The notes beneath the pieces are model-generated. The model was given only the letters and a program-made list of their open reading frames with translations, searched no databases and was not told where the DNA came from. A stretch of DNA of 64,000 nt from Tenacibaculum finnmarkense (GTDB taxonomy: Bacteria; Bacteroidota; Bacteroidia; Flavobacteriales; Flavobacteriaceae). A program made the translations under genes and the position numbers. Every line of letters starts with the position of its first letter. Position 1 is the first letter of the stretch. Shown in pieces: positions 1 to 8,928 of this stretch. The stretch spans positions 16,566 to 80,565 of the forward strand of contig NZ_OENA01000080.1 of NCBI RefSeq assembly GCF_900239185.1, read 5' to 3'.

Positions 1-1
1 A

Positions 2-1531
2 GTTATTTCTTTAAACGAATTCCGTTACAATCCAGGTTTAAAACTTGGAGATAGTGTTGAGGTATTAGTTGACAAAAGAGAAGATGCTTCTGGTCAATTA
101 GTATTATCTCACAAAAAAGCACGTGTTATTAAAGCATGGGAACGTGTTAATAATGCACATGAAACTGGTGAAATCGTTAACGGTTTTGTTAAGTGTAGAA
201 CTCGTGGAGGTATGATCGTTGATGTATTCGGTATTGAAGCTTTCTTACCAGGATCTCAAATTGATGTGAAGCCTATCCGTGATTACGATCAGTATGTAGA
301 GAAAACTATGGAATTCAAAGTTGTGAAAATCAACCACGAATTTAAAAACGTAGTAGTATCGCATAAAGCGTTAATTGAAGCTGATTTAGAAGATCAGAAG
401 AAAGAAATCATCGGTCAATTAGAAAAAGGACAAGTATTAGAAGGTGTTGTTAAAAACATTACTTCTTATGGTGTCTTTGTTGATTTAGGTGGTGTTGACG
501 GTTTAGTTCATATTACTGATTTATCTTGGTCTCGTATTAACCACCCGAATGAGGTTGTTGAATTAGATCAGAAATTAAATGTTGTAATTTTAGACTTTGA
601 TGATAACAAATCTAGAATTCAATTAGGTTTAAAACAATTATCTTCTCATCCTTGGGAAGCTTTAAATACTGATTTAAAAGTTGGTGATAAAGTTAAAGGA
701 AAAGTAGTTGTTTTAGCTGACTATGGTGCATTTGTTGAGGTTGAAGAAGGTGTTGAAGGTTTAATTCACGTTTCTGAAATGTCTTGGTCTACTCACTTAC
801 GTTCTGCGCAAGATTTCGTAAAAGTTGGTGATGAGGTTGAAGCTCAAATTTTAACTTTAGACCGTGAAGACCGTAAAATGTCTCTTGGTATGAAGCAATT
901 ACATCCAGATCCTTGGACTGATATTACTACTAAGTACCCTGTAAACTCTAAGCATACTGGTACGGTACGTAACTATACTAACTTTGGTGTGTTTGTTGAA
1001 TTAGAAGAAGGAATTGACGGATTAGTTTATATCTCTGATTTATCTTGGACTAAGAAAATTAAGCATCCTTCTGATTTTGTTACTGTTGGTGATAAATTAG
1101 AAGTTCAAGTTTTAGAATTAGACGTTGAGAACCGTAAGTTAAACTTAGGTCATAAGCAAACTCAAGATAACCCTTGGGATGCTCATGAAGCTACGTATGC
1201 AATCGGATCTACTCACGAAGGTTCTATCAAGGAAAAGAATGATAAAGGTGCAACTGTAACTTTTGCAGATGGTATCGAAGCTTTCGCTCCAACTCGTTTC
1301 TTAGAAAAAGAAGACGGTTCTAAATTAGAAAAAGGTGATGCTGTAAAGTTCATCGTTACTGAATTTAGTAAAGAATACAGAAGAATTGTTGTTTCTCATA
1401 CTTCTCTTTTCAAAGAAGAAGAAAAGAAAAACATCAAGGCTGCTGCTAAAAAAGCTGCTGACGTAGAAAAAACTACTTTAGGAGATATTGGTGGATTAGC
1501 TGAATTAAAAAGAAAAATGGAAGGGAAATAA
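2..1531 (+). CDS. rpsA: 30S ribosomal protein S1 (5' end outside window)
   Basis: The reading frame is already open at base 2, so the true start lies upstream and only the C-terminal part (about 509 residues) is present. It encodes successive S1/OB-fold repeats, each with a core like YGVFVDLGGVDGLVHITDLSW or its variants (GAFVEVEEGVEGLIHVSEMSW, GVFVELEEGIDGLVYISDLSW). S1 binds mRNA at the ribosomal platform and helps initiation; in Bacteroidota, where Shine-Dalgarno sequences are rare, it is expected to be important. The chain ends in a short basic tail after a degenerate last repeat, as in other flavobacterial S1 proteins. A strong hairpin terminator follows at 1564-1594. Identification is secure; the start is not visible. 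Confidence 0.96.
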   Translation, partial: VISLNEFRYNPGLKLGDSVEVLVDKREDASGQLVLSHKKARVIKAWERVNNAHETGEIVNGFVKCRTRGGMIVDVFGIEAFLPGSQIDVKPIRDYDQYVEKTMEFKVVKINHEFKNVVVSHKALIEADLEDQKKEIIGQLEKGQVLEGVVKNITSYGVFVDLGGVDGLVHITDLSWSRINHPNEVVELDQKLNVVILDFDDNKSRIQLGLKQLSSHPWEALNTDLKVGDKVKGKVVVLADYGAFVEVEEGVEGLIHVSEMSWSTHLRSAQDFVKVGDEVEAQILTLDREDRKMSLGMKQLHPDPWTDITTKYPVNSKHTGTVRNYTNFGVFVELEEGIDGLVYISDLSWTKKIKHPSDFVTVGDKLEVQVLELDVENRKLNLGHKQTQDNPWDAHEATYAIGSTHEGSIKEKNDKGATVTFADGIEAFAPTRFLEKEDGSKLEKGDAVKFIVTEFSKEYRRIVVSHTSLFKEEEKKNIKAAAKKAADVEKTTLGDIGGLAELKRKMEGK

Positions 1532-1563
1532 TATTTCTTTATCATTATAAATTTTTAAGTATT

Positions 1564-1594
1564 AAAACCCGTTACGAAAGTAGCGGGTTTTTTT
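1564..1594 (+). terminator. Rho-independent terminator of rpsA
   Basis: A stem AAACCCG/CGGGTTT with an A-rich loop is followed by a run of seven T, 33 bases after the rpsA stop. Confidence 0.85.
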
Positions 1595-1610
1595 ATGCTT
1601 ATTGACACCA

Positions 1611-1643
1611 AGACCTCACAGGTTTTTAAAACCTGTGAGGTCT
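1611..1643. repeat. 33-bp perfect palindromic intergenic repeat
   Basis: A 16-bp arm beginning AGACCTCACAGG is mirrored exactly around one central base, giving a near-perfect hairpin with AAAACCTGTGAGG on the far side. It lies between the rpsA terminator and the glmM promoter, so it is not needed as the terminator. Its form is that of a REP-like or dispersed palindromic element. Only one copy occurs in this window. Confidence 0.8.
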
Positions 1644-1720
1644 AATTTATAGAAGAGTAAAAACATCCATAAATCGAAGATGTATTCAAACCTATTCTTA
1701 TTAATTTATGAAATTACCAT

Positions 1721-1728
1721 TATATTTG
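1721..1728 (+). promoter_or_regulatory. Bacteroidota -7 box for glmM
   Basis: TATATTTG matches the TAnnTTTG element and lies 27 bases before the ATG at 1755. It decides the start: an upstream in-frame ATG at 1680 would precede the promoter. No convincing -33 TTG was found at the usual spacing. Confidence 0.6.
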
Positions 1729-1754
1729 TACTAAAATTTAAAAGAATAAAAATA

Positions 1755-3158
1755 ATGACACTTATAAAATCGATATCAGGAATTAGAGGAACAATAGGAG
1801 GAAAGCCTAGCGAAAATCTTACGCCATTAGACGCTGTTAAATTTGCAGCAGCTTACGGAGCTTTTATTATCAAAAGAAACCCGACAGCTCAAAAAAATAA
1901 TACGAAAATTAAAGTTGTTATTGGTAGAGATGCTCGTATCTCTGGGAAAATGATTAGCAACTTAGTAGCAAATACTTTAGTTGGTTTGGGTATTAATGTT
2001 GTTGATTTAGGTTTATCTACAACACCAACGGTGGAAATTGCTGTTCCTTTAGAAAAAGCACATGGAGGAATTATTTTAACAGCTTCTCATAATCCGAAGC
2101 AATGGAACGCTTTAAAGTTATTAAATGAAAAAGGAGAATTCTTAAACGGCGCTGATGGAGAAGAAATTTTAGCTTTAGCAGATAATGAAGATTTTACGTT
2201 TGCTCAGGTTGATGAATTAGGAAGCTACAGAAAGAATAAGCGTTATTTAAAGAAACATATCAAGGAAGTTTTAAACTTAGATTTAGTCGATGTAAAAGCT
2301 ATTAAAAAAGCAAAATTTAAAGTGGTGGTTGATGGGGTTAATTCTACTGGAGGAATTTTTATTCCTGCTTTATTAAAAGAATTAGGCGTTAAATGTATCG
2401 AATTATATTGTGAACCAAATGGTGATTTCCCTCATAATCCTGAACCTTTAAAAGAGAATTTAACTGATATCTCTAAATTAGTAGTTAAAAAGAAAGCCGA
2501 TTTAGGAATTGTTGTGGATCCTGATGTTGACCGTTTAGCTTTAATATCAGAAGATGGTTCTATGTTTGGGGAAGAATATACGTTAGTTGCTTGTGCAGAT
2601 TATGTATTAGGTAAATTAAAAGGAGGAAATACTGTTTCTAATTTATCATCATCAAGAGCTTTGCGTGATGTTACTGAAAAACATGGTGGAACTTACACCG
2701 CTTCAGCAGTAGGTGAAGTAAATGTAGTTCAAATGATGAAAGATACCGGTACAGTAATCGGTGGTGAAGGAAATGGAGGGATTATTTATCCTGCATCTCA
2801 TTACGGGCGTGATTCTTTAGTTGGTGTTGCCTTGTTTTTATCGCATTTAGCGAAAAAGAAAATGTCTTGTTCAGCATTAAGAGATTCGTATCCAAGTTAT
2901 TTTATGAGCAAAAATAAAATTCAATTAACGCCACAAATTGATGTTGATGATGTTTTAGAGAAAATGACGTTAAAATATCAAAATGAAAACGTTAATACAA
3001 TTGACGGTGTAAAAATTGATTTCGAAAAACAATGGGTTCATTTACGTAAATCGAATACAGAGCCGATTATCAGAATTTATACAGAAAGCAACAGTCAAGA
3101 AAATGCGGATGCACTTGCTGAAAGATTCATAACAGAAATTCAAGAAATTATCAAATAA
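1755..3158 (+). CDS. glmM: Phosphoglucosamine mutase
   Basis: 467 residues, alpha-D-phosphohexomutase superfamily. GlmM interconverts glucosamine-6-phosphate and glucosamine-1-phosphate for UDP-GlcNAc, peptidoglycan and LPS synthesis in the cytosol. All four signature loops are visible: TASHNPKQWN with the phosphoserine at about residue 111, the metal loop DPDVDR, the sugar-binding loop GEGNGG, and the C-terminal phosphate-binding loop RKSNTEPIIR. The metal loop reads DPDVDR rather than the DGDGDR of Escherichia coli, and EGNGG replaces the enterobacterial sugar loop; both are usual for the Bacteroidota branch. I chose ATG 1755 (MTLIKSISGIRGTIGG) because the -7 box at 1721 lies between it and the alternative start at 1680. 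A phosphomannomutase-like specificity cannot be fully excluded. Confidence 0.9.
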   Translation: MTLIKSISGIRGTIGGKPSENLTPLDAVKFAAAYGAFIIKRNPTAQKNNTKIKVVIGRDARISGKMISNLVANTLVGLGINVVDLGLSTTPTVEIAVPLEKAHGGIILTASHNPKQWNALKLLNEKGEFLNGADGEEILALADNEDFTFAQVDELGSYRKNKRYLKKHIKEVLNLDLVDVKAIKKAKFKVVVDGVNSTGGIFIPALLKELGVKCIELYCEPNGDFPHNPEPLKENLTDISKLVVKKKADLGIVVDPDVDRLALISEDGSMFGEEYTLVACADYVLGKLKGGNTVSNLSSSRALRDVTEKHGGTYTASAVGEVNVVQMMKDTGTVIGGEGNGGIIYPASHYGRDSLVGVALFLSHLAKKKMSCSALRDSYPSYFMSKNKIQLTPQIDVDDVLEKMTLKYQNENVNTIDGVKIDFEKQWVHLRKSNTEPIIRIYTESNSQENADALAERFITEIQEIIK

Positions 3159-3208
3159 TACGTTTAAGAACATACAGTTACAGCAACACATAAATATAAA
3201 TAACCAAG

Positions 3209-4108
3209 TTGAAATTAAGAACAATTAGTTTGAGTTTACTAATGATCGCGGCAACCTCATCATTAGTAATAGGACAGGAGCAAGGTAGTAGTAAACAAGA
3301 AAATAGCGATGATAAAGCGCCTAACAGCGAAAAATTTATCATTCAAAAAAAGAAAGTAACCAATAAAGGAAAGTTTTTCGCTTATTGGGGATGGAATTGG
3401 GCAAGTTACACTGATTCTGATATTCATTTTAAAGGTGATAATTATGATTTTACCCTATCGGATGTAAAAGCACAGGATAGGCAAACAACGTTTTCTTTTT
3501 ATGATTATTTTAATCCTGGGAGAATTACGATTCCGCAAACAAATTATAGAATTGGGTACTTCTTTAACGAGAACTACACGGTTTCTATTGGGGTTGATCA
3601 CATGAAGTATGTAATGATCAATAATCAAGACGTTAAAATTAATGGAAATATTAATGAGGGAAATGCAAAATACGACGGAACCTACAATAATGAAACTGTT
3701 AATTTAGCAGACGATTTTTTACGTTTCGAACACACTGATGGTTTAAATTACGTAAACGTAGAATTAAAACGTTTTGATGATGTAAGTCATTGGTTTGGTT
3801 TGAATCTTGAAAACTTACAAATTAACCTAACAGAAGGTTTTGGTATGGGGATTTTATATCCGAAGACAAATTCAAAATTATTAGGGAAAGATAGAAATGA
3901 TTCTTTTCATTTATCAGGATACGGAGCTTCTGTTGTGGCGGGTGTAAATATCTCCTTCTTAAAACACTTTTATGTACAAGCAGATTTGAAAGGTGGACAT
4001 ATTTATATGCCTGATATTAAAACAACAAATAATGCTGCCGATAGTGCTTCGCAAAATTTCTTCTTTTTACAGAAAACTATTTTAGTAGGAGGAAAGTTTA
4101 GATTGTAA
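3209..4108 (+). CDS. Putative outer membrane protein, unknown function
   Basis: 299 residues with a cleavable signal peptide (MKLRTISLSLLMIAATSSLVIG, cleavage before QEQ). The start appears to be a TTG at 3209; the next ATG (3242) would remove most of the signal peptide. After a charged linker the protein has alternating aromatic/hydrophobic stretches (GKFFAYWGWNWASYT, YRIGYFFNENYTVSIGVDHM, VKHFY-like segments) and ends in GGKFRL, which suits a beta-barrel. It starts 50 bases after glmM but looks like a separate function. A strong terminator follows. No family was recognised; porin-like or lipid-related outer membrane proteins are possible. Confidence 0.7.
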   Translation: MKLRTISLSLLMIAATSSLVIGQEQGSSKQENSDDKAPNSEKFIIQKKKVTNKGKFFAYWGWNWASYTDSDIHFKGDNYDFTLSDVKAQDRQTTFSFYDYFNPGRITIPQTNYRIGYFFNENYTVSIGVDHMKYVMINNQDVKINGNINEGNAKYDGTYNNETVNLADDFLRFEHTDGLNYVNVELKRFDDVSHWFGLNLENLQINLTEGFGMGILYPKTNSKLLGKDRNDSFHLSGYGASVVAGVNISFLKHFYVQADLKGGHIYMPDIKTTNNAADSASQNFFFLQKTILVGGKFRL

Positions 4109-4130
4109 AAAACAAACTATCAAACTTAAT

Positions 4131-4177
4131 AAAAAGTGCCGTTAATCTTATATCTTAAGAATTAACGGCACTTTTTT
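4131..4177 (+). terminator. Strong hairpin terminator
   Basis: Long stem AAAAAGTGCCGTTAAT / ATTAACGGCACTTTTTT downstream of the outer membrane protein gene, with T-tracts on both strands. Confidence 0.88.
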
Positions 4178-4307
4178 AGTTTTCTTGAATTTTAAAAGGC
4201 TTTAAAAGAGCGCTAATTTTTTACAAAAGTTAGAAAAAAGTTAATTACATATAATTTTTAGGTTGTTTTGATGTAAAAAATTAAATTTATATTTTATATA
4301 CATCTTA

Positions 4308-4334
4308 TTACATAATAAAACAATAATTATGTAA
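4308..4334. promoter_or_regulatory. Inverted repeat upstream of the aminotransferase gene
   Basis: TTACATAAT at 4308-4316 is repeated in inverse as ATTATGTAA at 4326-4334 with a nine-base spacer, 24 bases before the ATG at 4358. A further ATGTAA follows at 4349. The placement suggests an operator or a mRNA hairpin near the start; the regulator is unknown. Confidence 0.4.
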
Positions 4335-4357
4335 AACAGCCTAATTTATGTAATTTT

Positions 4358-5824
4358 ATGAGTTTAGAAAACTATTTCAGTCCGTTTAAAAAGAATATCG
4401 TAGGTATTAATCAAACTTACGAATCGCCTTACGGAACACAAAAAATGATTTATGCCGATTGGACAGCCAGCGGGCGTTTATATTATCCGATAGAAAAACA
4501 ACTTTTAAACACTTTCGGGCCTTTTGTTGCCAATACACACACGGAAACCTCAACAGCAGGGGCTGCAATGACTTTAGCTTATAACGAAGCTCGAAATATT
4601 ATTAAACACCATGTAAACGCCTCTAAAGATGATGTTTTAATTACCGAAGGTTCAGGAATGACAGGAGTTGTCAATAAATTTCAACGAATTTTAGGTTTAA
4701 AGGTTTCTGAAAATTTAAAGGAACATACGCAAATTCCTGAGCAAAAACGACCTATTGTTTTTGTAAGTCATATGGAGCATCATTCAAACCAAACTTCTTG
4801 GATAGAAACTATTGCTGAGGTAGTGGTTGTTCCTTGTAATGATCAGGGGCTTATTTGTCTAGATATTTTTGAAGAAGAAATTAAGAAATATGCCGACAGA
4901 CCGATTAAAATAGCCTCTATTAGTGCAGGTTCAAATGTAACAGGAATTAAAACCGAATATCATAAAGTAGCTTCTTTAATTCATAAATATGGCGGTTTGT
5001 GTTTTGTTGATTTCGCTTGTTCTGCGCCTTATGTTGATATAGATATGCATCCGAAGAAAGAAGATGAATATTTAGATGCTATTTTCTTTTCGCCTCATAA
5101 ATTTTTAGGAGGTCCTGGAACTTCTGGCGTATTGATTTTTAATAAGAAATTGTATAAAAATATGATTCCTGATAATCCTGGTGGCGGAACGGTAAGTTAC
5201 ACAAATCCTTGGGGCGGGCATGATTATTTTGATGATGTGGAAACTCGTGAAGATGGCGGAACTCCTGCTTTTTTACAAACCATTAAAATTGCGTTGGCAA
5301 TAAAAGTGAAAGATAAAATGACTACGGATAAAATAAAACAGCGTGAAGATGCTATAAATCCTGTTATTTTTGAGTGTTTAGAGAGTTTAGACGGTGTAAA
5401 AATATTAGCACCAAATCATAAAGACAGATTGAGTATTTTTTCTTTTTATTACGAAAAATATCATTTTAACTTGGTGGTAAAATTGTTAAATGATCGTTTT
5501 GGTATTCAAACAAGAGGAGGTTGCTCATGCGCAGGAACTTACGGGCATTTCTTGTTAAATGTAAATCAAAATACGTCTAATAAAATTAAAGATCAAATTT
5601 TAGAAGGTTGTAATACTGATAAGCCTGGTTGGGTTCGTTTGTCTATACATCCTACGGTTACTGATGATGAGGTGCAGTTTATTTGCGATTCATTAATCAG
5701 TTTGACTAATAATATTGAAACATGGGCAAAAGAGTATCAGTACGATAGTCTTAAAAATGATTATACGCATATTTCTGCAAAATCAATAGAAAAAGAATTA
5801 ATTGCTGATTGGTTTACTTTGTAG
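4358..5824 (+). CDS. Class V aminotransferase / cysteine desulfurase-like PLP enzyme
   Basis: 488 residues of the fold-type I, class V aminotransferase family (NifS/SufS/Csd-like). The PLP lysine is in SPHKFLGGPG at about residue 248. The upstream HMEHHSNQTSW and the DFACSAPYVDIDM segment match the cofactor-binding aspartate region. A CSCAG motif (cysteines near 389 and 391) occupies the place of the mobile catalytic-cysteine loop of cysteine desulfurases. The protein is longer than housekeeping IscS or SufS (about 400 residues), no Fe-S scaffold gene is adjacent, and an M14 carboxypeptidase gene and an Lrp regulator follow, so an amino-acid or peptide catabolic role (for example cysteine or selenocysteine lyase) is as likely as Fe-S assembly. 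The family call is firm; the substrate is unknown. Confidence 0.8.
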   Translation: MSLENYFSPFKKNIVGINQTYESPYGTQKMIYADWTASGRLYYPIEKQLLNTFGPFVANTHTETSTAGAAMTLAYNEARNIIKHHVNASKDDVLITEGSGMTGVVNKFQRILGLKVSENLKEHTQIPEQKRPIVFVSHMEHHSNQTSWIETIAEVVVVPCNDQGLICLDIFEEEIKKYADRPIKIASISAGSNVTGIKTEYHKVASLIHKYGGLCFVDFACSAPYVDIDMHPKKEDEYLDAIFFSPHKFLGGPGTSGVLIFNKKLYKNMIPDNPGGGTVSYTNPWGGHDYFDDVETREDGGTPAFLQTIKIALAIKVKDKMTTDKIKQREDAINPVIFECLESLDGVKILAPNHKDRLSIFSFYYEKYHFNLVVKLLNDRFGIQTRGGCSCAGTYGHFLLNVNQNTSNKIKDQILEGCNTDKPGWVRLSIHPTVTDDEVQFICDSLISLTNNIETWAKEYQYDSLKNDYTHISAKSIEKELIADWFTL

Positions 5825-5873
5825 TTTACTGTGGTAATTGTGGTAATCTTATAATAAAAAAAATGAGCTTGAA

Positions 5874-6923
5874 ATGAATTTATTAAATACTGATTTTTTA
5901 GAAGAAAATTATTTAACAACAATAAAACAACGTAAAATATCGGGCAGATACATTACTTTGAATGATATTGAGCCACTTTATAACGATTTAGATGAAGATA
6001 TTGCATCAAAAAAAATAGGCGAATCGGAGCAAGGCAAGGCTATTTATCAATTAAAATTAGGTTCAGGAAAAATAAAAATACTTATTTGGAGCCAGATGCA
6101 CGGAAATGAAAGCACCGGAACAAAAGCAGTGTTTGATTTCTTAAAATATATAAAAACCTATAAAAATACCGAAATTGTAAATTCAATTTTAAATAATTGC
6201 GATATTACAATTATCCCAATGCTAAATCCTGATGGCGCTGAGGTATATACGCGTGTAAATGCAAATGATGTAGATTTAAATAGGGATGCGGTAGCTTTAG
6301 AAGCTAAAGAAAGTAAATTGTTGCGTGAAATTTTAGACACTGTAAAACCACAATTTTGCTTTAACCTGCACGACCAAAGAACCATCTTTGGTGTAGAAGG
6401 AACTAAAAACCCCGCAACGATTTCATTTTTAGCACCATCCGAAGAAATTACGCGTAAACTAACAAAAGGACGGGAGCAGACCATGAATGTAATTGTAGCA
6501 ATGAATGCTTTATTACAAAAATTAATACCAAATCATATAGGGCGCTATAGCGATGAGTTTTATCCAACAGCGACGGGGGATAATTTTCAAAAATTAGGAC
6601 ACAACACTATATTGATTGAAGCAGGACATTATCCTGACGATTATGAGCGGGAAACGGTGCGTAAATACAATTTTTACGCGCTTTTACAGGGGATTTATCA
6701 TGTAGCTACAGAAAAAAACTTTACATCACATTTAGATTACTTTTCTATTCCAAACAATATCAAGAACTTCTATGATGTTATTTATCGATCAGAAAAAAAT
6801 AAAAAAGATGTGGCTTTTCAGTATGTAGAGAAAGTAGAAAATGGTAAATTTGTACTATCTTTAATGAAAGAAAAAGAAGGAGATTTATCTTCAAATATCG
6901 CACACAAAGAAGAATTACTTTAA
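5874..6923 (+). CDS. M14-family zinc carboxypeptidase
   Basis: 349 residues. The zinc ligands of the M14/succinylglutamate desuccinylase clan are visible: MHGNESTG (His near 76 and Glu near 79) and the third ligand in FNLHDQR (His near 166). DLNRDA supplies the substrate-carboxylate arginine region, and the late LIEAGHYPDD has a glutamate in the position expected for the catalytic base. No signal peptide is seen, so it should act in the cytosol. It starts 49 bases after the aminotransferase stop and is followed at short distance by an Lrp regulator, suggesting one transcript for peptide or acylated amino-acid breakdown. The exact substrate cannot be read from the sequence. Confidence 0.82.
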   Translation: MNLLNTDFLEENYLTTIKQRKISGRYITLNDIEPLYNDLDEDIASKKIGESEQGKAIYQLKLGSGKIKILIWSQMHGNESTGTKAVFDFLKYIKTYKNTEIVNSILNNCDITIIPMLNPDGAEVYTRVNANDVDLNRDAVALEAKESKLLREILDTVKPQFCFNLHDQRTIFGVEGTKNPATISFLAPSEEITRKLTKGREQTMNVIVAMNALLQKLIPNHIGRYSDEFYPTATGDNFQKLGHNTILIEAGHYPDDYERETVRKYNFYALLQGIYHVATEKNFTSHLDYFSIPNNIKNFYDVIYRSEKNKKDVAFQYVEKVENGKFVLSLMKEKEGDLSSNIAHKEELL

Positions 6924-6961
6924 AAAACTGTATTTTAGTGATACTATCAGAAAAAAAAAGA

Positions 6962-7441
6962 ATGAAAAAGTTTGTACTAGATGAAATTGATCATCAAATT
7001 TTAGACATTTTAATCGAAAATGCCCGAACACCTTTTACCGACATTGCAAAGAAATTATTAGTATCAGCTGGTACTATTCATGTACGTGTTAAGAAAATGG
7101 AAGACGAAGGCATTATTCAAGGTTCAACATTATCCTTGAATTACGATAAAATGGGATACACCTTCATAGCACATGTTGGAGTATATTTAGAGAAGTCGTC
7201 TATGACGCAACACGTTTTAGAAAATTTACGCTTAATACCGAACGTAACAGTTGCTTATGTAACTGCAGGTAAATACAATATCTTTTGTAAGGTAAGAGCT
7301 AAAAGCACGAATGATGCTAAAGATATTATCTACAGAATAGATGATATTAATGGGGTTAATCGTACGGAAACAATGATTTCTCTAGAAGAAAGTATTAATG
7401 ACAAAAAACGTTTAATGCACGCTATTTTTCAAGACATTTAA
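6962..7441 (+). CDS. Lrp/AsnC-family transcriptional regulator
   Basis: 159 residues from ATG 6962; an in-frame GTG at 6938 would add eight lysine-rich residues with no family support. The N-terminal winged HTH (DEIDHQILDILIENARTP... SAGTIHVRVKKMEDEGII) is followed by a RAM/AsnC ligand-binding domain with the typical VAYVTAGKYNIF strand and turn. Such proteins form octamers and sense amino acids. It lies 38 bases after the carboxypeptidase gene and before a terminator, so it may be co-transcribed with the aminotransferase and peptidase genes and regulate amino-acid use. Confidence 0.9.
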   Translation: MKKFVLDEIDHQILDILIENARTPFTDIAKKLLVSAGTIHVRVKKMEDEGIIQGSTLSLNYDKMGYTFIAHVGVYLEKSSMTQHVLENLRLIPNVTVAYVTAGKYNIFCKVRAKSTNDAKDIIYRIDDINGVNRTETMISLEESINDKKRLMHAIFQDI

Positions 7442-7465
7442 ATTATAAACTTTATAATTTAAAAC

Positions 7466-7500
7466 AAAAAAGGGCTACATTTATATGTAGCCCTTTTTTT
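7466..7500. terminator. Bidirectional terminator
   Basis: Stem AAAAAAGGGCTACAT / ATGTAGCCCTTTTTTT between the convergent Lrp gene and the pseudouridine synthase gene; T-runs on both strands. Confidence 0.88.
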
Positions 7501-7518
7501 ATTCTCAACATATTACTC

Positions 7519-8220
7519 TTAACTACTTAAAGTCCATTCAAATCGTTTAAAAACAGTATTCCAATCATTTGGTAAAGATGCTTTTATCACTAGTTTTTCT
7601 TTTGAAAAAGGATGTGTAAATTCAAGAGAATAGGCGTGTAAAAATAGGTTTTCACAATTAAAATTATCAATAAACATCGTATTGTGATTTTTATCACCAT
7701 ACTTAGGATCGCCAATAAGCGGATGGCTAATTTTATTTGTATGAATACGTAATTGATGTAATCTGCCCGTTGTAGGTTTCATTTCAATTAAGCTGTATCT
7801 TGAGCTATCGTAAGGTTTTACAGGGATATCAACAACAACAGTTGCAACGGTTTTTAAATGTGTTTCAGCTTCTTTATAAACGTCAGAATCACGTCCTTTA
7901 ACTGGCGAATCAATGACTTTTTGCTCAGGAGAATGTCCTCTAACAATTCCATAATATGTTTTCTGAATTTCGTTATTGGTAAATAATTCTTGAAATTTAG
8001 ATACATGTTTCGTTTCTTTTGCAAGTAATATAATCCCTGAAGTTTTTCTATCTAAACGATGTATCGGATAAAATTTAGCTCCAAATTGATTAAATAACAA
8101 TTGCAATAATGATTCTTCTTCAGAAACATTTCTAGAGTGGTAGGCGTGATGAACAACAACGTTATTCGGTTTAGATACACAAATTATATAGTCATCTTCA
8201 AAAAGAACAGTAAGGCTCAT
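7519..8220 (-). CDS. RluA/TruC-family pseudouridine synthase
   Basis: 233 residues from ATG 8220 (MSLTVLFEDDYIICVSKPNN); the upstream in-frame extension to 8289 is AT-rich and unlike the family. The catalytic aspartate is in the family motif YPIHRLDRKTSG, and the later KPTTGRLHQLRIHTNKISHP is the second conserved block. There is no N-terminal S4 domain and the length is close to TruC (tRNA U65), so a TruC-like tRNA or a small rRNA target is likely; substrate assignment is inference. It is a single-gene unit convergent with the Lrp gene. Confidence 0.85.
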   Translation of the reverse strand: MSLTVLFEDDYIICVSKPNNVVVHHAYHSRNVSEEESLLQLLFNQFGAKFYPIHRLDRKTSGIILLAKETKHVSKFQELFTNNEIQKTYYGIVRGHSPEQKVIDSPVKGRDSDVYKEAETHLKTVATVVVDIPVKPYDSSRYSLIEMKPTTGRLHQLRIHTNKISHPLIGDPKYGDKNHNTMFIDNFNCENLFLHAYSLEFTHPFSKEKLVIKASLPNDWNTVFKRFEWTLSS

Positions 8221-8928
8221 GAGTGTTTGTTTTAGTGTTTTAATTTTATTGAAATTAATACTTGAATTAAAAAAAAGTAAAATAATCATTTAAACAAGAA
8301 AAGCAAGCGCAAAAAAATAAAAGCTTTTGTTTAATGATACACACAGGTAATAAAATGGAAAAAAGGCAAACCCTGAAATAATATCTTCGAATTTTCTAAC
8401 TAATCATATAAAAACGAAGAAAAAACCAACAGGTCAGCATATATAAGGGAAGAAGATATAAAATAAAGATATAGATATAGCGTTTATTTATTATATTAAA
8501 ACTCTATTTATTTAACATAATATTAATTATAGGACACTTCTTGTAGGGTAGTAATAGGTAATTATAGAGTAAAAATAAAGTTTTGTGACAAAACAATATA
8601 TATATTAAACTACTAAGGTGAGCAAAGCAAATTAAGCGGCGGCGTCATTATTTATTATTATGTTTTTATCATCTATCTTACGAATCAAGAGTATTTTGCT
8701 TGCTTTTAACTTTATTTATGAACCCTGCAACCTCTTACCTGATAATCAAAAAACAGCCCTTTACTCCTAGTTTCATATATTTTCTGTATTATTATCTGTT
8801 TCTATCTACTATTGATCTTATCAATCAAACACAAGCCGATTAATAAATTAAAAACTTTTAATTTAATTGTATCTTTGTGGCTTAATTATTCCTTTTATTC
8901 ACGTTAAAACAGTTATTTCATTAACCTT
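8221..8928. other. Gene-free intergenic stretch
   Basis: About 700 bases between two divergently oriented genes. It is AT-rich with frequent stops in all frames, and no RNA gene or recognised repeat was seen. The right end carries the promoter element of the next gene (8870-8877). Confidence 0.6.
8870..8877 (+). promoter_or_regulatory. -7 box for the DEAD-like gene
   Basis: TATCTTTG matches TAnnTTTG, 52 bases before the ATG at 8929. No clear -33 TTG was found at the usual spacing. Confidence 0.5.

Noticed and set aside
1680..1754. N-terminal extension of GlmM from ATG 1680
   Set aside because: A -7 box lies inside it and the added residues are unlike the family.
3042..3224. Minus-strand frame overlapping the end of glmM
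   Set aside because: Antisense shadow of a clear coding gene, with no conserved features.
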